A stretch of DNA of 64,000 nt from Sialis fuliginosa (lineage: Eukaryota > Arthropoda > Insecta > Megaloptera > Sialidae), in NCBI GenBank assembly GCA_961205875.1, contig OY540812.1:16802001-16866000 (forward strand), read 5' to 3'. Positions within the stretch are counted from its first letter, which is position 1; the number at the start of each line of letters is the position of its first letter. The translations under genes and the position numbers were made by a program. Under the pieces are notes generated by a model. That model had not been told where the DNA came from and made no database searches. It saw only the letters and a program-made list of their open reading frames with translations. Shown here piece by piece: positions 48,356-61,290 of the stretch.

Positions 48356-49859
48356 ATATACACAAACCAAATCCATAGACAATATAACATAATTCGGCAC
48401 CCTGGTTAGGTTTTGGCATAGATGTAGACATGGTTCAGATTCACGACAATAAGTGGTTAGTTACCGATTAGTGACCGGCGAGTTTTGATTGGCTGATTTA
48501 TGAAATTTCTAGTACATTCCACTAGAAATTCCATTAATTATTCAATCAAAACTTGCCGGTCACTTGAAGAGACAGGCCTTATTTAAACCTAAAAACATTT
48601 ATGTCTCCTTCTAAGCTCATAACGGCACTGTGTAAGAGAGAGATAAAACATGGTTTAAACACGCTCCATCTCTTTTACTCTTGACGACCATCTTAAAATG
48701 CGGATCGCGCTGTCCAGTTCTACATGTCTATGGGGATTTGGTCTAGACTTCATGTGCATTATGTCAAAAAATTGAATTCTATAGTTTAAAAAATGTTACA
48801 GATTTTGCTGTTTGAATTGAAGAATACTATTGTAAATTTTGGTAATGTTTCCTATTTCGTTTTTTCTGTGGCTCAAATGGCTTGCATCCCTCTGCGGCCG
48901 ACCCTGCATATAATTGTCGAGAACCACTGGTGTAACATGTCATGTATTCACGTGTGTATGTGTGTACGTACGTGTATGACTCACAGAAATCCATTGCGCT
49001 ATTTATACAAAACCCCGGCTCACTAGATCTTGTACACATCTGCATCCGCGAACGATCCAATGCCTTGTTATTGTTTACCAAGAATAACAGACAGGGGTGG
49101 GTAAGTTAAGACTAACAATGTGCTTCTACAGCACGTGTAACCCAGAGATTTTGATGTTTTTATTGAGTTATAACAACTAAAAAAAATTAATTTTCCACAA
49201 AACATTGCATTAAGATTTTAGAAATCATTGGGATTCACGTCGAAACTAATCTTTTTCGGTTTTCCGCTTAAATTTTGACGAGATTCGTGTGATCCTATCT
49301 TGGTTCGTAAAAGTGTGATTTTGACTTGAAGCTCTATATCTTATAGACCAGTCATGGGCAAAAGTAATTAGTCTGATTAACATAAATATTCTATGCCAAA
49401 TCAATTTGCAGTTAGTCCAGTATGAGACAGCCACTCGTTTTTTGTAAAAACATAGATTGACAGTTCGTACTATGTACAAATGAGTTATGGTATACGTATA
49501 TGCAATACGTGTACAATATGGCTTCAAAAGCAGTTACCAAATCAACCTCAGATTCTGCAAAAAACGAGAGAGATTTTTTATTCAATGAAGAATTTGTCAT
49601 CTTTCAAATATTCCTAATTTTGATCAAAAAATCAAATCTTGGGACTGCGAGCTCAAGCGTTAATCTGGCCCTCTATCAAAAGTATTTGTCCATCCCTATG
49701 TCCCTGTTATTGACACTGATTAATAAATACACATACGTATACAGTTCAGAATTCCTCATTATTAAATTGCACATCCCTTAATTAAACTAGCGACAAAAAA
49801 TTGTAATAATTTCTCATTAATTTCAAACGGATTCAACTTTCAATTTGTTCCTTTTGTGA

Positions 49860-50030
49860 CCGGAAACGATGCGCGTATGATATACATAGCACGCGCTAAA
49901 TCCGTCTTGGCACCATCTACCGGTGATTGGCCGCAATAGGGTGCCATCTACCGGCGTACAACCAAAGCGTCGCGTCGTCCGTCGCCATGTTGTCGATTCG
50001 ACATTTGACAGATAAAAACCACGCGCAAAA
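49860..50030. promoter_or_regulatory. GC-rich island with duplicated CCATCTACCGG motif
   Basis: CACCATCTACCGG (49911-49923) and GTGCCATCTACCGG (49941-49954) stand 30 bp apart around a GATTGGCC (CCAAT-type) box. They are followed by GTCGCGTCGTCCGTCGCCATG, which is CpG-rich. In inverse the motif reads CCGGTAGATGGCAC, resembling insect CTCF-like sites. It is the most promoter-like segment in the right half, but no gene can be attached to it. Short frames start at ATG on both strands (plus MLSIRHLTDKNH, minus MATDDATLWLYAG). Confidence 0.35.
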
Positions 50031-51114
50031 ATGCATCATTAATAGCTTCTTGAGTGATTTATACAATCATTAGACATCGTGATGATGGATTTTACGTATT
50101 TGTTGTTATTTATTTAAGCCATTGCCTTCATTTAGTTAGCTGTTAGAGTATACATTATTTATAAGGTTCCCATAATATTTGACTTCATTATATAGTTATA
50201 GGTCGTATCTTTTAAATATCTACCATAGGTGCCACGGAACTTTATTATACATATATATATATTCGGGTTTATAAAAATATAATTTAAAAAATCTAAAAGA
50301 AATATAATATAATATAAGAAATATAAAAAGGCAACACTATTTCTTTAATCTGTCCAATTTTTTTATTTTGTGATTTAAATTTAATATGAGGCATAATAAT
50401 ATGTTTAATTAAAAATTTAATATTATTTTTATTAAAAATTATCCGTTTTTATATTTACTACGAGTAAGTAAGTAATTTAAAAAAATTGGTGTGTGTACTT
50501 ATATACACGCGTTAGAAGATATACTTCTTTGGCATTATTGAAAAACAACTACGAAAAATTAACCTCAAATAATTAAAAATACTTTAGTCCGGTGTAATTA
50601 GCCGTGAAAAATATAAAACCTCGGAACCCGTCTATATATAACGATTCGTTGGTGGTTTGTTTTCTAATTTTGAAAATAGCGAGTAAATAAAATTTCGACA
50701 ATTTGCTATTCGATGTTATATTTCAGATAGATATTTATTTACATTTCATGCAAAAGACACCTGTAAGCAGTAAAATGTTGTTGGTCACTAAATTCTGTTT
50801 TTACCTAAATACAATTATCAAATTGAAGGATATTATTTATTTTCATACCTGATCAATTTCATACGATACCTTTTACAAAACCACATTAGTTTTTAAGTAC
50901 TGCTAACGGTATTTGGTGTCAAATAACATTCATAAAAAACCTGATAACAAATCTAACAAAGACAAGGAAGAACAACAATGTTCTCAGCTTATTTATGTAA
51001 CCCGAAACCAGAGGTTCTTAAACAAGTTAATGTAAGTTAAAGAAAAATGAATTAGTTTACAAAAGATACAGATCTGCATTATTATCATTTAAAAAATGGC
51101 GTGAGTAACAGAAA

Positions 51115-51283
51115 CAGGGGTTATTTTAGTGTGTAGTTGAAGCTTGTTTCTGCAGTTCCAAAAATGAAAACTGCAGTTGTAAAAGCTAATTTGTATAGTT
51201 GAAAAATAACAAGTAAATAAATAACAAATAACTCAAATAAAGGGAATGTATTTTGCTGTTGAATTTTTTTTAAACAACCCCTG
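51115..51283. mobile_element. hAT-type MITE, 169 bp, perfect 8-bp target duplication
   Basis: Ends CAGGGGTTATTTTAGTG and inverse CAGGGGTTGTTTAAA. Flanks are AACAGAAA on both sides (51107-51114 and 51284-51291). The same family is nested in the mariner (35329-35556) and truncated near 30 kb, so this copy defines the family ends. Confidence 0.88.
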
Positions 51284-52470
51284 AACAGAAAGTAGTAAAA
51301 AAGTAGTGTGTGCCTCACCCACATAAGCGCACATTGAAGTGAAAATTCTTTTGTTTTTATTAAATTAATTAAATAAAGCTAAACATATTAAATTAATAAT
51401 ATTGGACGCATAAACCGTATACAAAACTCGTAGCTTGACACCGACTTAAACAGACTTGTACGCGTTCATCTGTTATTCTCTTATACAACTAAGCAATGCT
51501 CTATCACGCATAACCGATGTAAACTGACTTGACATGCGCTATTAATCCATCTTTCTCTTATGCATATACTCATCGCTCTCTCACGCATATGTATACTCTC
51601 ATTAGCCGTATTTTAAAACTAGTCGAGGTCATTCCTAGCTCGCTAAAGAAGTTTCACTTCAAAATATCTTTTGAATTAACAACCCAATTGCAAATTACTG
51701 TTAACATAGAAATCTCATAATTTGTAATTATATGAGAATAGTTATTTAATTAATTGTGTACACTTTCATACACAATATTAATAAAAATATGTATATCCTT
51801 CCAAATACTTCATCATATATACAAGAGATTAGTTGCCAAAAAAATTAAGTTCGCTTTTTTTAAATTTGTTAATTTTAATATCTAGATCATTTCTCGGCAA
51901 CCGACGATTTGGAAGGGAACTTACAATAAGTCGGTTGTATTTCTGAATTACTAAAATATTTGAGTATATGGTCATCAGAAGATAATAAATGATACTACCT
52001 ACAACTGTTATTATTTTAAAAGTTTCTGACGGAAACTGTTGCTCAAGATACCCAATTTAGAAACCACAAAAATGTAATTTGAGTTCGTAACGTTTGAATG
52101 AAGCCGGTGTTAATTCAAGGTGTTGATTCGGAATCAAGTCTTAAGCTGCTTTGTGTTTGACAAATGTCCGATGTGCGGCGCTGATGTCGTTTTTAATCAA
52201 AGGAACTTGTACAACTTAATTTAATCCTATATTTTTTGTAGAAATAAATCATTGAATAAAAAGAAAACATGACATATACTTACTAAAATAAATTATAAAC
52301 CATTGGCCCAGTCAGTGATTATGAGATATTGGAAAATACGTTTCACTTGAGTTGTTTTTAGAAATATTATCTACCTTGATTTTTCTTATTAATGTATAAT
52401 AGATACTAGATAGTTAGATACAATGTGGTGTATAAAATTTTATAGAAAATCTATTATGTACAGTGAAATA

Positions 52471-54252
52471 CAGAAGTGGTCGTCCAGTTTTCATTCAAAT
52501 TCGCGTATCACAAACTTAGTAGGTTCCTCCCATTTGATTATTATAATATTTAAATCATTTCTCCATGTACCAAACAAAGACAGATATTTTAAACTCATTT
52601 GCTAGATAAAGAAAGTCAAGTGAAGTAAATGAGACCTATTTTTTGCTTTTTGATCCAAATATATATGAAAATAAAATATATACGAATGCAAATTTTTTGT
52701 GCTTAATTCTGTAAAATTTTCAGTGAGATAGAATAATTAAGATATTTTTACATCTAATTAAAACATTTTTAGATCGTAAAAATTTAAAATATATGTATAT
52801 AAAATACATATTAACACGTTAACTGCCACAACACAAACTTTTTTTGGGTCTCTGGGGTCAAATTCTAATTTCTATGAAAAGTTTTAAAAAATATTTTATA
52901 AATTAAAATCATTTTTTTATATTTTCATGTTTCTGTTTGAAACACAAAAAATGAAAATAATTTAAGGAAAAAATAAAAAATTCTATCACTGAAAACACGT
53001 ATAGTAGGTATGGGTCCAGCAGGACAAGCACAAGTAAATTTCATGTAAATAAACGGTGAGAGAGGTTCACGTTCTGCTACACGTAACAAAAATTTTAGTC
53101 TTTCGGTGAGACACACACGGTATAACTCGAAACGCGTGTGGGCTCATGGTAGTTAATGTGTTAAATCAGGATCAACGCGAACTTGAATCCAAAAACCAAG
53201 AATTATAAAATGTGTTTAAAATGTACACATCAGTTTTAAAACACTTCCTATTTAAAAATATATAGGGTTTATTACACTTTGGTCAAAAAGACACGATGTT
53301 ACTATTTTGTTTTTTCGGTCTAAACACAGCATAAGAATGACTCAAGGTATCAAAAAAGCTTGATTTTACAATTTTCTCAGTGAGGGTTACATAGTTACAT
53401 TATATTGAAATAATTAATTTCTTATCATTGCCAGAAAAAAAAAACTTAAAAACAGTATCGACGGTAAAAATCAGTAACGATAAAAATCAAAATTTAAACG
53501 ATTCTTAGCTGTTACAAATTATCCTTGCACGCACCCCTATGTTGACACGATAACAACAGAAACTTAAAGTAAAATTTATTCTTAATGTGTAATGTACATT
53601 CTCATCTTAAATTATGCAAATTGGTAAACATACACGCGCCAGCCAGTAATACCAACACAAATGTTTACATTATCGTTTAGTGATGCGAAAAAAGTAAAAG
53701 TGTATGTGTGTGACAAATATAACAACAGGTGACAATGATAATAAGATTGACGTGTTTTTATGACTTTTTATTGGCTTATGCATATTCATAAGGTTTTAAT
53801 TGTCCGCAGACGATTTGTGTATATGTACTATGGGCTTCAGAAGTCGTCTGCCACCCTAAAGATCAGAATCGCTTATAACATATTCCAAATATATTAAAAC
53901 ATCATTTTGTTAGAGCGGCGCTTATATGTATAGTCGCACCATTTTAAATAAAAACACAAATATACGTTCATTTCATTAATTAATTTTATATCAGGTTTAA
54001 CATATTTAAATACTAAAATTTGGAATATCAAATATTTATTTATTGCCAAAAAATTGACTAGATTACATAATAATTTAATCGCACAAATATGCTATAAACG
54101 AAGAGTACTTCTTTATCAAGCAAATGAGTTTCAAAATATCTGTCTTTGTTTAATATATGGAAAAATGATTTAAATATTATAATAATCAAATGGGAGGAGC
54201 CTATTAATTTTGTGATAAGCGAATTTGAATGAAAACTGGACGACCACTTCTG
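52471..54252. repeat. Inverted repeat pair, ~143-bp arms, 1.8 kb apart end to end
   Basis: CAGAAGTGGTCGTCCAGTTT (52471) and its inverse AAACTGGACGACCACTTCTG (54252) head two arms (52471-52613 and 54109-54252). The arms share TTCATTCAAATTCGC, CCTCCCATTTGATTATTATA and CATTTGCT. They could be the terminal inverted repeats of one 1.78-kb element or two inverted insertions. The interior has no transposase frame. Confidence 0.7.
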
Positions 54253-54862
54253 CATGCGACTTTGCATATAGCGTTTTTTTAGCTATAGCACAACTAAACA
54301 TTTTTGTAATAAAACACGGAATATAGCGGCAAAATGGAGACGTATTATTTTTCATCTTCTATGAAATAAGGTACATTTCGTATTATTAATAGAAACGTAT
54401 ACTGAAGAAAAAAATCAAAAGCAAAATACTCTAGTTTCACTATTAATTGAAAAGAATAGAAGAAAAGAAAAACAACTAAAATTAGAACTGCGTAATCGTA
54501 TTTTCGGTCAACGTCGCAGTATATTGAAATGTTCATCGTAGTTGAGACGAATTACATAGTCGGAAATAAAGTAAAGCTAGTCGATAAATGTCAACATCTT
54601 TAAACTAAGGTTTCCAAATTAAATGATATACTTACATTTTTTATAATCAAAAATTAAAATCTATGAAACAAAATGTATATTTCCAGATTAACAAAAAAAA
54701 TACACAATTTTTACATATTATTTTTTTAAATTAAGGGAAATACAAATTACTATAAAAGGAGAAGTCATGCTGTTTTATGAAAATTATGTTTTTCTCCAGA
54801 GCCTACACCATACTTATCATAGAAAGCTCTATAAAAAAACACTGATAGACCTGATAGTAGCG

Positions 54863-55549
54863 TAGTCGTTCGGAAAATTATTCCGATTTAATTTTTTGTT
54901 TTTATCTTATTGGGGAGGTTTGCTCGATTAAAAAAATGCAAGGTGCTAGTCGGTACCTTGATTGGATATTGTTCAAATCGCGAAAAGACCCTACAAAATG
55001 AAAAAAAAAGTTTTTTAAAATAATGTTTTTTTATGTCATCTTTAGGTCTTTTTTCATAAAAAAGGCCATTACACTCATAACTGTAACTCTACTCCTTTAT
55101 TTGTTAAAAAAAAAATTAAGTTCATAAAACCTTGAAATTAGGTACCTATATTTTCAATCATGAAAATGTAGGTATACTTTAAAACTAATATTATTATACT
55201 TATGATTATATAATTTAATTTTTTAATGTTACCAATATGGTATACCTTTATTTTAATTAACAAATTGAAAATTTCATGAACTTTTAAATTTTTTTTAACA
55301 AATAAAGGAGTAGAGTTACAGTTATGCATGAGTGTAGGTAATGACCCTTTTTATGCAAAAAGACCTAAAAATGACACACAAAAAATTGATTCCAAAAAAT
55401 ATTTCTTTCATTCATTTTTTTGCCCTTTCGCGATTTAAAGAATATCCGACCAATGTACCAACTGGCATCTTACATTTTTATAACCAGGCCAACCTACCCA
55501 ATAAGATAAAAACAAAAAATTCAAACGGAGTAATTTTCCGAACGACTAT
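54863..55549. mobile_element. Foldback element, 687 bp, ~255-bp arms
   Basis: TAGTCGTTCGGAAAATTATT at the left and its inverse at the right (ends CCGAACGACTA at 55549). The arms also share TTTTTATCTTATTGGG, AAATCGCGAAA, TAACTGTAACTCTACTCC and TTTATTTGTTAAAAAA, with moderate divergence and small indels. The core of about 170 bp is AT-rich. This is one of the longest hairpins in the window. Confidence 0.85.
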
Positions 55550-56897
55550 GTTCTGGTCTATGATGAAAAATTCAAAGTTTGAGAAACACTTGTTATTACA
55601 GTTAACTTTAACTTAACAATAACTAAATCCACTTGACAGTTCAGAAATGAGGGTTAAATCTGTACCATATTATTAACAACTTATTTTGATGAATCATCGT
55701 ATCAGATTTTAATGGATAACTCTGAGCCGATATTTATTGTATCTCAGTATTGTCTTTTTTTTAATCCAGCTATTAAAAATCTTTCATAATTATAAAGAAC
55801 CGAGAATGTTATGAAAGCTTCTCTCCGTATGAAGTTATCAAATGAACACGACTTTTAAAATCAAGATAAATATCATGGGTGTTTTTAATTATTAATGTAT
55901 GTAGTCTTGTACAGCGAAGAATAAATGATTTATGGTTAAAAAAATTAAATTAATCGGTAAAATTTAATATACATTATAAGTTTACGCATTTTCAACACTA
56001 CCAAAATGACAAGAATAAAAAAAAACATATTAATAAAATTATTATATGTATGTATAGGAAGGTATTTGTAGATAAAAATTTCTGGTAAGCATTGAAGAAT
56101 GGTATTTTAAATTTGTTTTCTTTTTACAGCCTAGAATAAGGGCGTGAAGCCCTAATTTTTCAAGACTTATCTGAGTAATTACTTTGATTTTTTAAATATA
56201 AAACTCTATACAAAAAAATAATATTTACGGTATAGTAACATTCCGTGTTAAAATCTATAAATAGAAAATTTGTTTCAAACCATATTTCAAATTCAAAAAT
56301 ATCAAAACAAAAATTGAAAATTATATTTAAAACTAATTTATGCAAAAGTAATACACGTTTTAAAACTCGTATGAATATATTTACTTACATAATATTTATT
56401 GAGATGGAAGATTCTTTTTGGCTTAGTGACAAGACGGTAGACAGAAAAGTTAGGATTGCCATCAAAATGTCATACAAACCATAAATAAAGTTATTATATT
56501 ATACATATTGATATTCTACGTGCTAACATGAAAGCGCCTGATTTTTTAACTACATTTTATCCTGGATATTTCAATAAACATCCTATATTCAGATTCTGTA
56601 GGTTGTGGTCATAAAAATTTATTTAGTGCTGAAGAATAAGAATAAGTAAAAATGTCTAGGAGATTTTATTATTAAGCACGTATTTTCGATTAAAATTTAA
56701 AAGTATTTGTGATTGTTTACATATCATTAATCAATCGGTCATTACCATAATCCTATTCCATAGATTATAATGTATACTAATCCTGATTAAGATGAGTAAA
56801 TGGAAGGCTTAAGCTACCAAAATTATGTTTTGAATAAATAAACACTTTTTGACACTTGAATACATAACATAAATATGTAAACATCAATGTAATTAGA

Positions 56898-57263
56898 CTT
56901 TTTATTTCTAGCACTTTCAGTTTTTTTCATGTCTTCTCAATTATAAAAAAATGGTAAAAAATGTTTTTTAAGTAAGCTTTTATCAAAAATGCACTAAAAA
57001 TTAAAAAAATAATTTTCAGTTACCATAAAATTTTCAAGTTTGTATGACTAAAACCAATAAAAGCGTGGGGCTTTCCCTTTCTGACAGCCATAATTAATTC
57101 ATTGGTTTTAGTCCTACAAATCTGAAAATTTTGTGATAGCTAATAGTTTTTATTTTATTTTTAGTGCATTTTTGATAAAAGCTTGCTTAAAAACATTTTT
57201 TACCAATTTTTTTTTTAAATTGAGAATACATGAAAAAAAACTGAAGTGTCATAAATGAAAAAG
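56898..57263. mobile_element. Foldback element, 366 bp, ~170-bp arms
   Basis: CTTTTTATTTCTAGCACTTT on the left mirrors the inverse of AAGTGTCATAAATGAAAAAG on the right. TTTACCA/TGGTAAAAAATG, AAGCTTTTATCAAAAATGCA, TTTTAGTCATACAAA/TTGTA-type and AACCAATGAAT/ATTGGTTTTAGT words pair along the whole length, leaving a short GTGGGGCTTTCCC-containing loop. Confidence 0.85.
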
Positions 57264-58547
57264 CTCGTCAAACCCTTTCATTTTATACCCATATCAAGGG
57301 GTTTGTGACGAAAAAGGTAATCCGCCATCTTGGACTACCTAACCGGTATATTGGATTTAGAACGATATTAGGTATACTTTATTGCATTGTTACCAAACTG
57401 ATATACGTGTATAAAATTTCAAAAAAATACGACAATTAGAAACGAGTGAAAAGTAAGTGTAAAATTTGTGGATATTTTCAGTTACAGGTCAAGTTAATAA
57501 AAACTTTGTAAAAATTAACGTAAAAACTTAAGGTTTGATATCAAATAAAAAATGTACAGTAAAACTAATATAGGTTAATATTAAATCACTATTAATTTCC
57601 ATAATATAAAATATCATTTCTAATGATATTTTACATAGCTAACGCTATCTGCAGGAGTAAAATTGTTATGAAATTACTCGATATTTTAAAGCAGTGGTAA
57701 TAAATGTATAATTATGTAAATGCTATTTATTTTATGAGGTATACTTGGCATTACTTATTTTAAGTCGCTGATTTCTACTTAATACGCATGCGTCAATAAG
57801 TCATTTTATGTACGATTTCATTGGCTACATCTGTGAGTGGTTGTCATTTATATTTAATACCTACCTAGCAGATAGCGTTAGTTGGGAGCTAATTTGCATT
57901 TGCACTCAAGCAAATTCTTTATAATACCGGGCATTAGTGTAGGTACTAATAAAATATTATTAACTACATTTCTATAAAAATGTATTAGCTATTACTATTA
58001 TTATATAATATGGGCGTTAAGAAAGAAACCTTGTATACCTAGGCACATTAAAAATTATATAATAATATGTACGCTACGTGTATCCGCTAGTATAAAACAT
58101 ATTTTTATTAGAGATCGACAATTTGACATGTGATTTCATTTAAATAGTGACAAGTAAATGTGGTGGTGTGTTTATTAAACGTGTACCGGTAGAGAACAAC
58201 ACAAATAGCGCGAGCTCCGTGGGCGTTAGACCGACTCTAGACGAACACAGGCTATAATTAGAGACAGACAACTTCACAGTAGTAAAATACCGTTTATAAA
58301 TCATACCAGTCCTGTAACACGCGACAAATAATTCGGTCAATGCAAAAAAACATCAGGATGTGCATTAAAATATCACATAAACTGATTGAGCTACATTTTA
58401 ACTAACAAATCTGTCAATTTCGAGACGAACCTTGCGCGTACTAGCGTCCTGTACCTATAGTTTTTCAATTTATTCGATTACGTTAATTTAATTTAACTAG
58501 TATCGCCTATACACATATGATTTTTTGTGCACATCTATGACACAGTA

Positions 58548-58572
58548 CCTAACTTAACCTAACCTAACCTTA
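58548..58572 (-). repeat. Short telomere-like CCTAA tract
   Basis: CCTAACTTAACCTAACCTAACCTTA contains two perfect and two imperfect CCTAA units. TTAGG is the telomeric repeat of most insects, and short interstitial tracts are common. It supports an arthropod source only weakly. Confidence 0.45.
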
Positions 58573-58659
58573 CAACAAAAATTTCTAAATAAAAACACTG
58601 CAATTGAAATCTCTATGCATTATCTACGTTTGACAGAAACACAAAACTATTTATTTTTG

Positions 58660-58674
58660 CCACTTGGTGGCGCC
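58660..58674. promoter_or_regulatory. CTCF-like motif
   Basis: CCACTTGGTGGCGCC resembles the insect CTCF core AGGTGGCGCC and is partly palindromic. Single short match; no support from context other than a local rise in GC. Confidence 0.3.
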
Positions 58675-59429
58675 AGGCGTATTGCTATGCTGTTGAACGA
58701 TGCGAGGAGAAATAAACAAACAGCGAGAGGGGAAATCATGTGTGTATGTAAACTTTATTTTATCTGCTTTAACGGCAACATACACAGATGATTTTTTGTG
58801 CACATCCATGGCACAGTACCTTTCAAATGATATAAGATTCATTCACCTCCTTTTATAACAAATACTAAAAAAACGTACGACAATTTTCGATATTCACTTA
58901 TGAATATATAGATTTTAGCATAGTTAAGCGTTAAGAACCACTAGTTATATTTAATAATACTATATTCGTTTATAGTAATTTTAATTTATTATAAACGGTG
59001 GGGGCTGATCATTTTCTTTTGATCTCGGCATCATTATATGTATATATTTCCAATTTTTCAGTTTTTGATTGTCAGTTTTCATTTGATACCGCGAATGAAT
59101 AAAAAAAATGGTAATCCAATATCTCCCCTCAAAAGCACCAAAAACTTGAAGTTTTCTTGTTTTATTCAGGTCTAGGTATTATTGGTCCGCCATTTACTAT
59201 AATTATGCCAAATCTCAACTTTGTAGGTCAAATGATTCAGTAGATAGAAGGCTATGACAGACAGACAGCCAGACACACTCATAGACATAATGTTTCTATA
59301 AGTGTTATTTTTCTAATTTCGGTACGAAACACTAAACACGACTAACAATTACAGGTATATGCTATTAGGTCATTAGGATAACGTAAGTACCTATGTAGAC
59401 ACAATTCCTTTCACTATTTTACTTATATT

Positions 59430-59800
59430 TTTTTCTCAATTTTTCCAAAATTTGAAATGATATTGCTGACCTTACTATTTCATTTCACCAAAGTCCTACC
59501 ACCATGAATTTTTCAGGTGTTTTGAGATAGTACTTAAAGAGATAGGGGCGAACATATGAAATGACTTTTTCGAGCCCATTGCTGGTGCTAATTTTGCGAT
59601 AGAAAAATAAAATAAAAATACTACTGATCTAGGGGAGCATTAAAAAACATCTGCCAAGTGATTTTGAAAAAACCGTCCTCGAGCCAGGCCCAACCATCCC
59701 ACCAAGTTTCAATAATATCGGTTCAGTGGTTCATGAGTTATGCGTGTGACAAGGATTCAGGAGACAGACGGACGGACGGACACACAGAAAGACAGATACG
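59430..59800 (+). repeat. Third copy of the GGTTCCGAAG interspersed family
   Basis: TTTGAAATGATATTGCTGAC (compare 27823 and, inverted, 24340), CACCAAAGTCCTACCACC, then a tail GGTTCAGTGGTTCATGAGTT and GACAGACGGACGGACGGACA. The 5' end is not defined. Confidence 0.55.
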
Positions 59801-60454
59801 GAACGAAAAGTGTTTGCCTTGACGTGAAACGGATAAATCAATTTAAAATTTTGAAATCGGAGAACATTTTTTTTGTCTCAATCTGAAACGATCACAAAGC
59901 TTCTCGATATTGCGAGGAAGCAAAAATGATAGTGAATGTTTATGATTGACTAAAAATCCTGACCACACTTCTGCTTATTTTTATAATTAAAAAAAAAACG
60001 TTTCTGCTTAATCCTACCCTGAATTTTCATCTAAAAGAAACATCCATACACGCATAAAAAATAATTGTTTGAAATGTGTCAACTAATAATAGTATCGTAA
60101 AAAAAGCGGCGCATAGTTTCCATAAATAAATATTAAAAGTTATGACTGCGACATTAAACATGACTTAAAAAAATGATCCCATTAAATAATTACCCAAGCT
60201 GTTTTAAATTCCTCGATATTTAATAAGTTAATGTTATAATAAATGTCAGTCGGAGATACGTTTCTCATTTTTTTATATTCTTTAAAACAGTGCTTTAATA
60301 GAACTGAAGAGAGACACCTCCAGCTATTTCCTTGTTTTAAGTTTAAGTAGTTATTCAGGTATAACACTGTAAAAAAATCTTATGTGAATTGATCATTAAT
60401 TTTTATAAGAAAAATTATTTTGATCTATATACATACATATTATTATAATAACAT

Positions 60455-61290
60455 GTCATGACTGACTGATTGATTCATCATCGCCGAGCCAAAAACTCCT
60501 GGATCTAGGAACGTGAAATTTCAGGGCTGTCTTCCTTTTATGACGTAAGCACCTACCTACTAAGAAGGGATTTTTCGAAATTCAATCTCTACGAAGGTAA
60601 AAAAGAGGTGTCAAAGTTTATATGGGAAAAATATTTTTTTAGTCGGATTTACTTGAAACAAAAAATAAACACATCAGCACTTTTCAAAATTACCCCCCTA
60701 AGGAGTTGTTGATTTTTTTTTAATATCGATATATTCATCTACATAACTGTGTGATAAATAATATTCAATAATAATAAAAATTTCGACATTCAACCATTAA
60801 TAGCATGGGAGGGGGAAGTGGGGGGGATTTTTGATATGTTTATCTACATACGGAAAAATAGTCTTCAATTAAAATAAAAATGTTGACATTCAACCCCTAA
60901 CAGCGAAGGTAGATAGGGGGTGGATTTTTATAATTTTTAACTACGATCCGAGATATTTACGATTTTGTATAAGAATAAAAAGCAAAAAATATATATATAT
61001 TTCATCCCCTGTTACGCATGGAGGGTTGCAATTAGTTTTATTCGATCCAGCGGGAAAAATATAACGGGGGTGGAAATTTTTAGAGGAAATACAACCCCCT
61101 ATCTCGCATAGGAGCCGAGATATTTACGATTTTATATAATGAATAAAAAGCAAATATAGAAAAATTTAATATTTCACCCTCTGTCACGTATGGAGGATTG
61201 TAATTAATTTCATTCGATCTGGCGGGAAAAATACCACGAGGGTGGTGGTTTTGAAATCCACGAGATCGAAGCCGCAGGTATCAGCTAGTT
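60455..61290 (-). repeat. Interspersed repeat with internal 166-bp tandem units
   Basis: Between ACTGACTGATTGATTCATC at the left and, on the minus strand, AACTAGCTGATACCTGCGGC at the right. CCGAGATATTTACGATTTT occurs at 60948 and again at 61114, each followed by GAATAAAAAGCAAA, a TTTCA(T/C)CC..CTGT(T/C)ACG block and a CATTCGATC/TATTCGATC block, so two units of about 166 bp are present. The same family, without the tandem part, is at 12630-12950. Confidence 0.65.

Larger units (their letters stand above)
58511..58821. repeat. Direct repeat pair of ~40 bp, 270 bp apart
   Basis: ACACATATGATTTTTTGTGC followed by ACATCTATGACACAGTACCT (58511-58550) recurs as ACACAGATGATTTTTTGTGC plus ACATCCATGGCACAGTACCT (58782-58821). 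The sequence between is unique. On the minus strand both copies read C-x-x-DVHKKS in frame, but without longer conserved coding context. Confidence 0.75.

Noticed and set aside
58651..58842. MDVHKKSSVYVAV resembling the start of IS110-type transposases
   Set aside because: The resemblance covers about eight residues, lies in a duplicated 40-bp noncoding repeat and has no catalytic context. Taken as coincidence.
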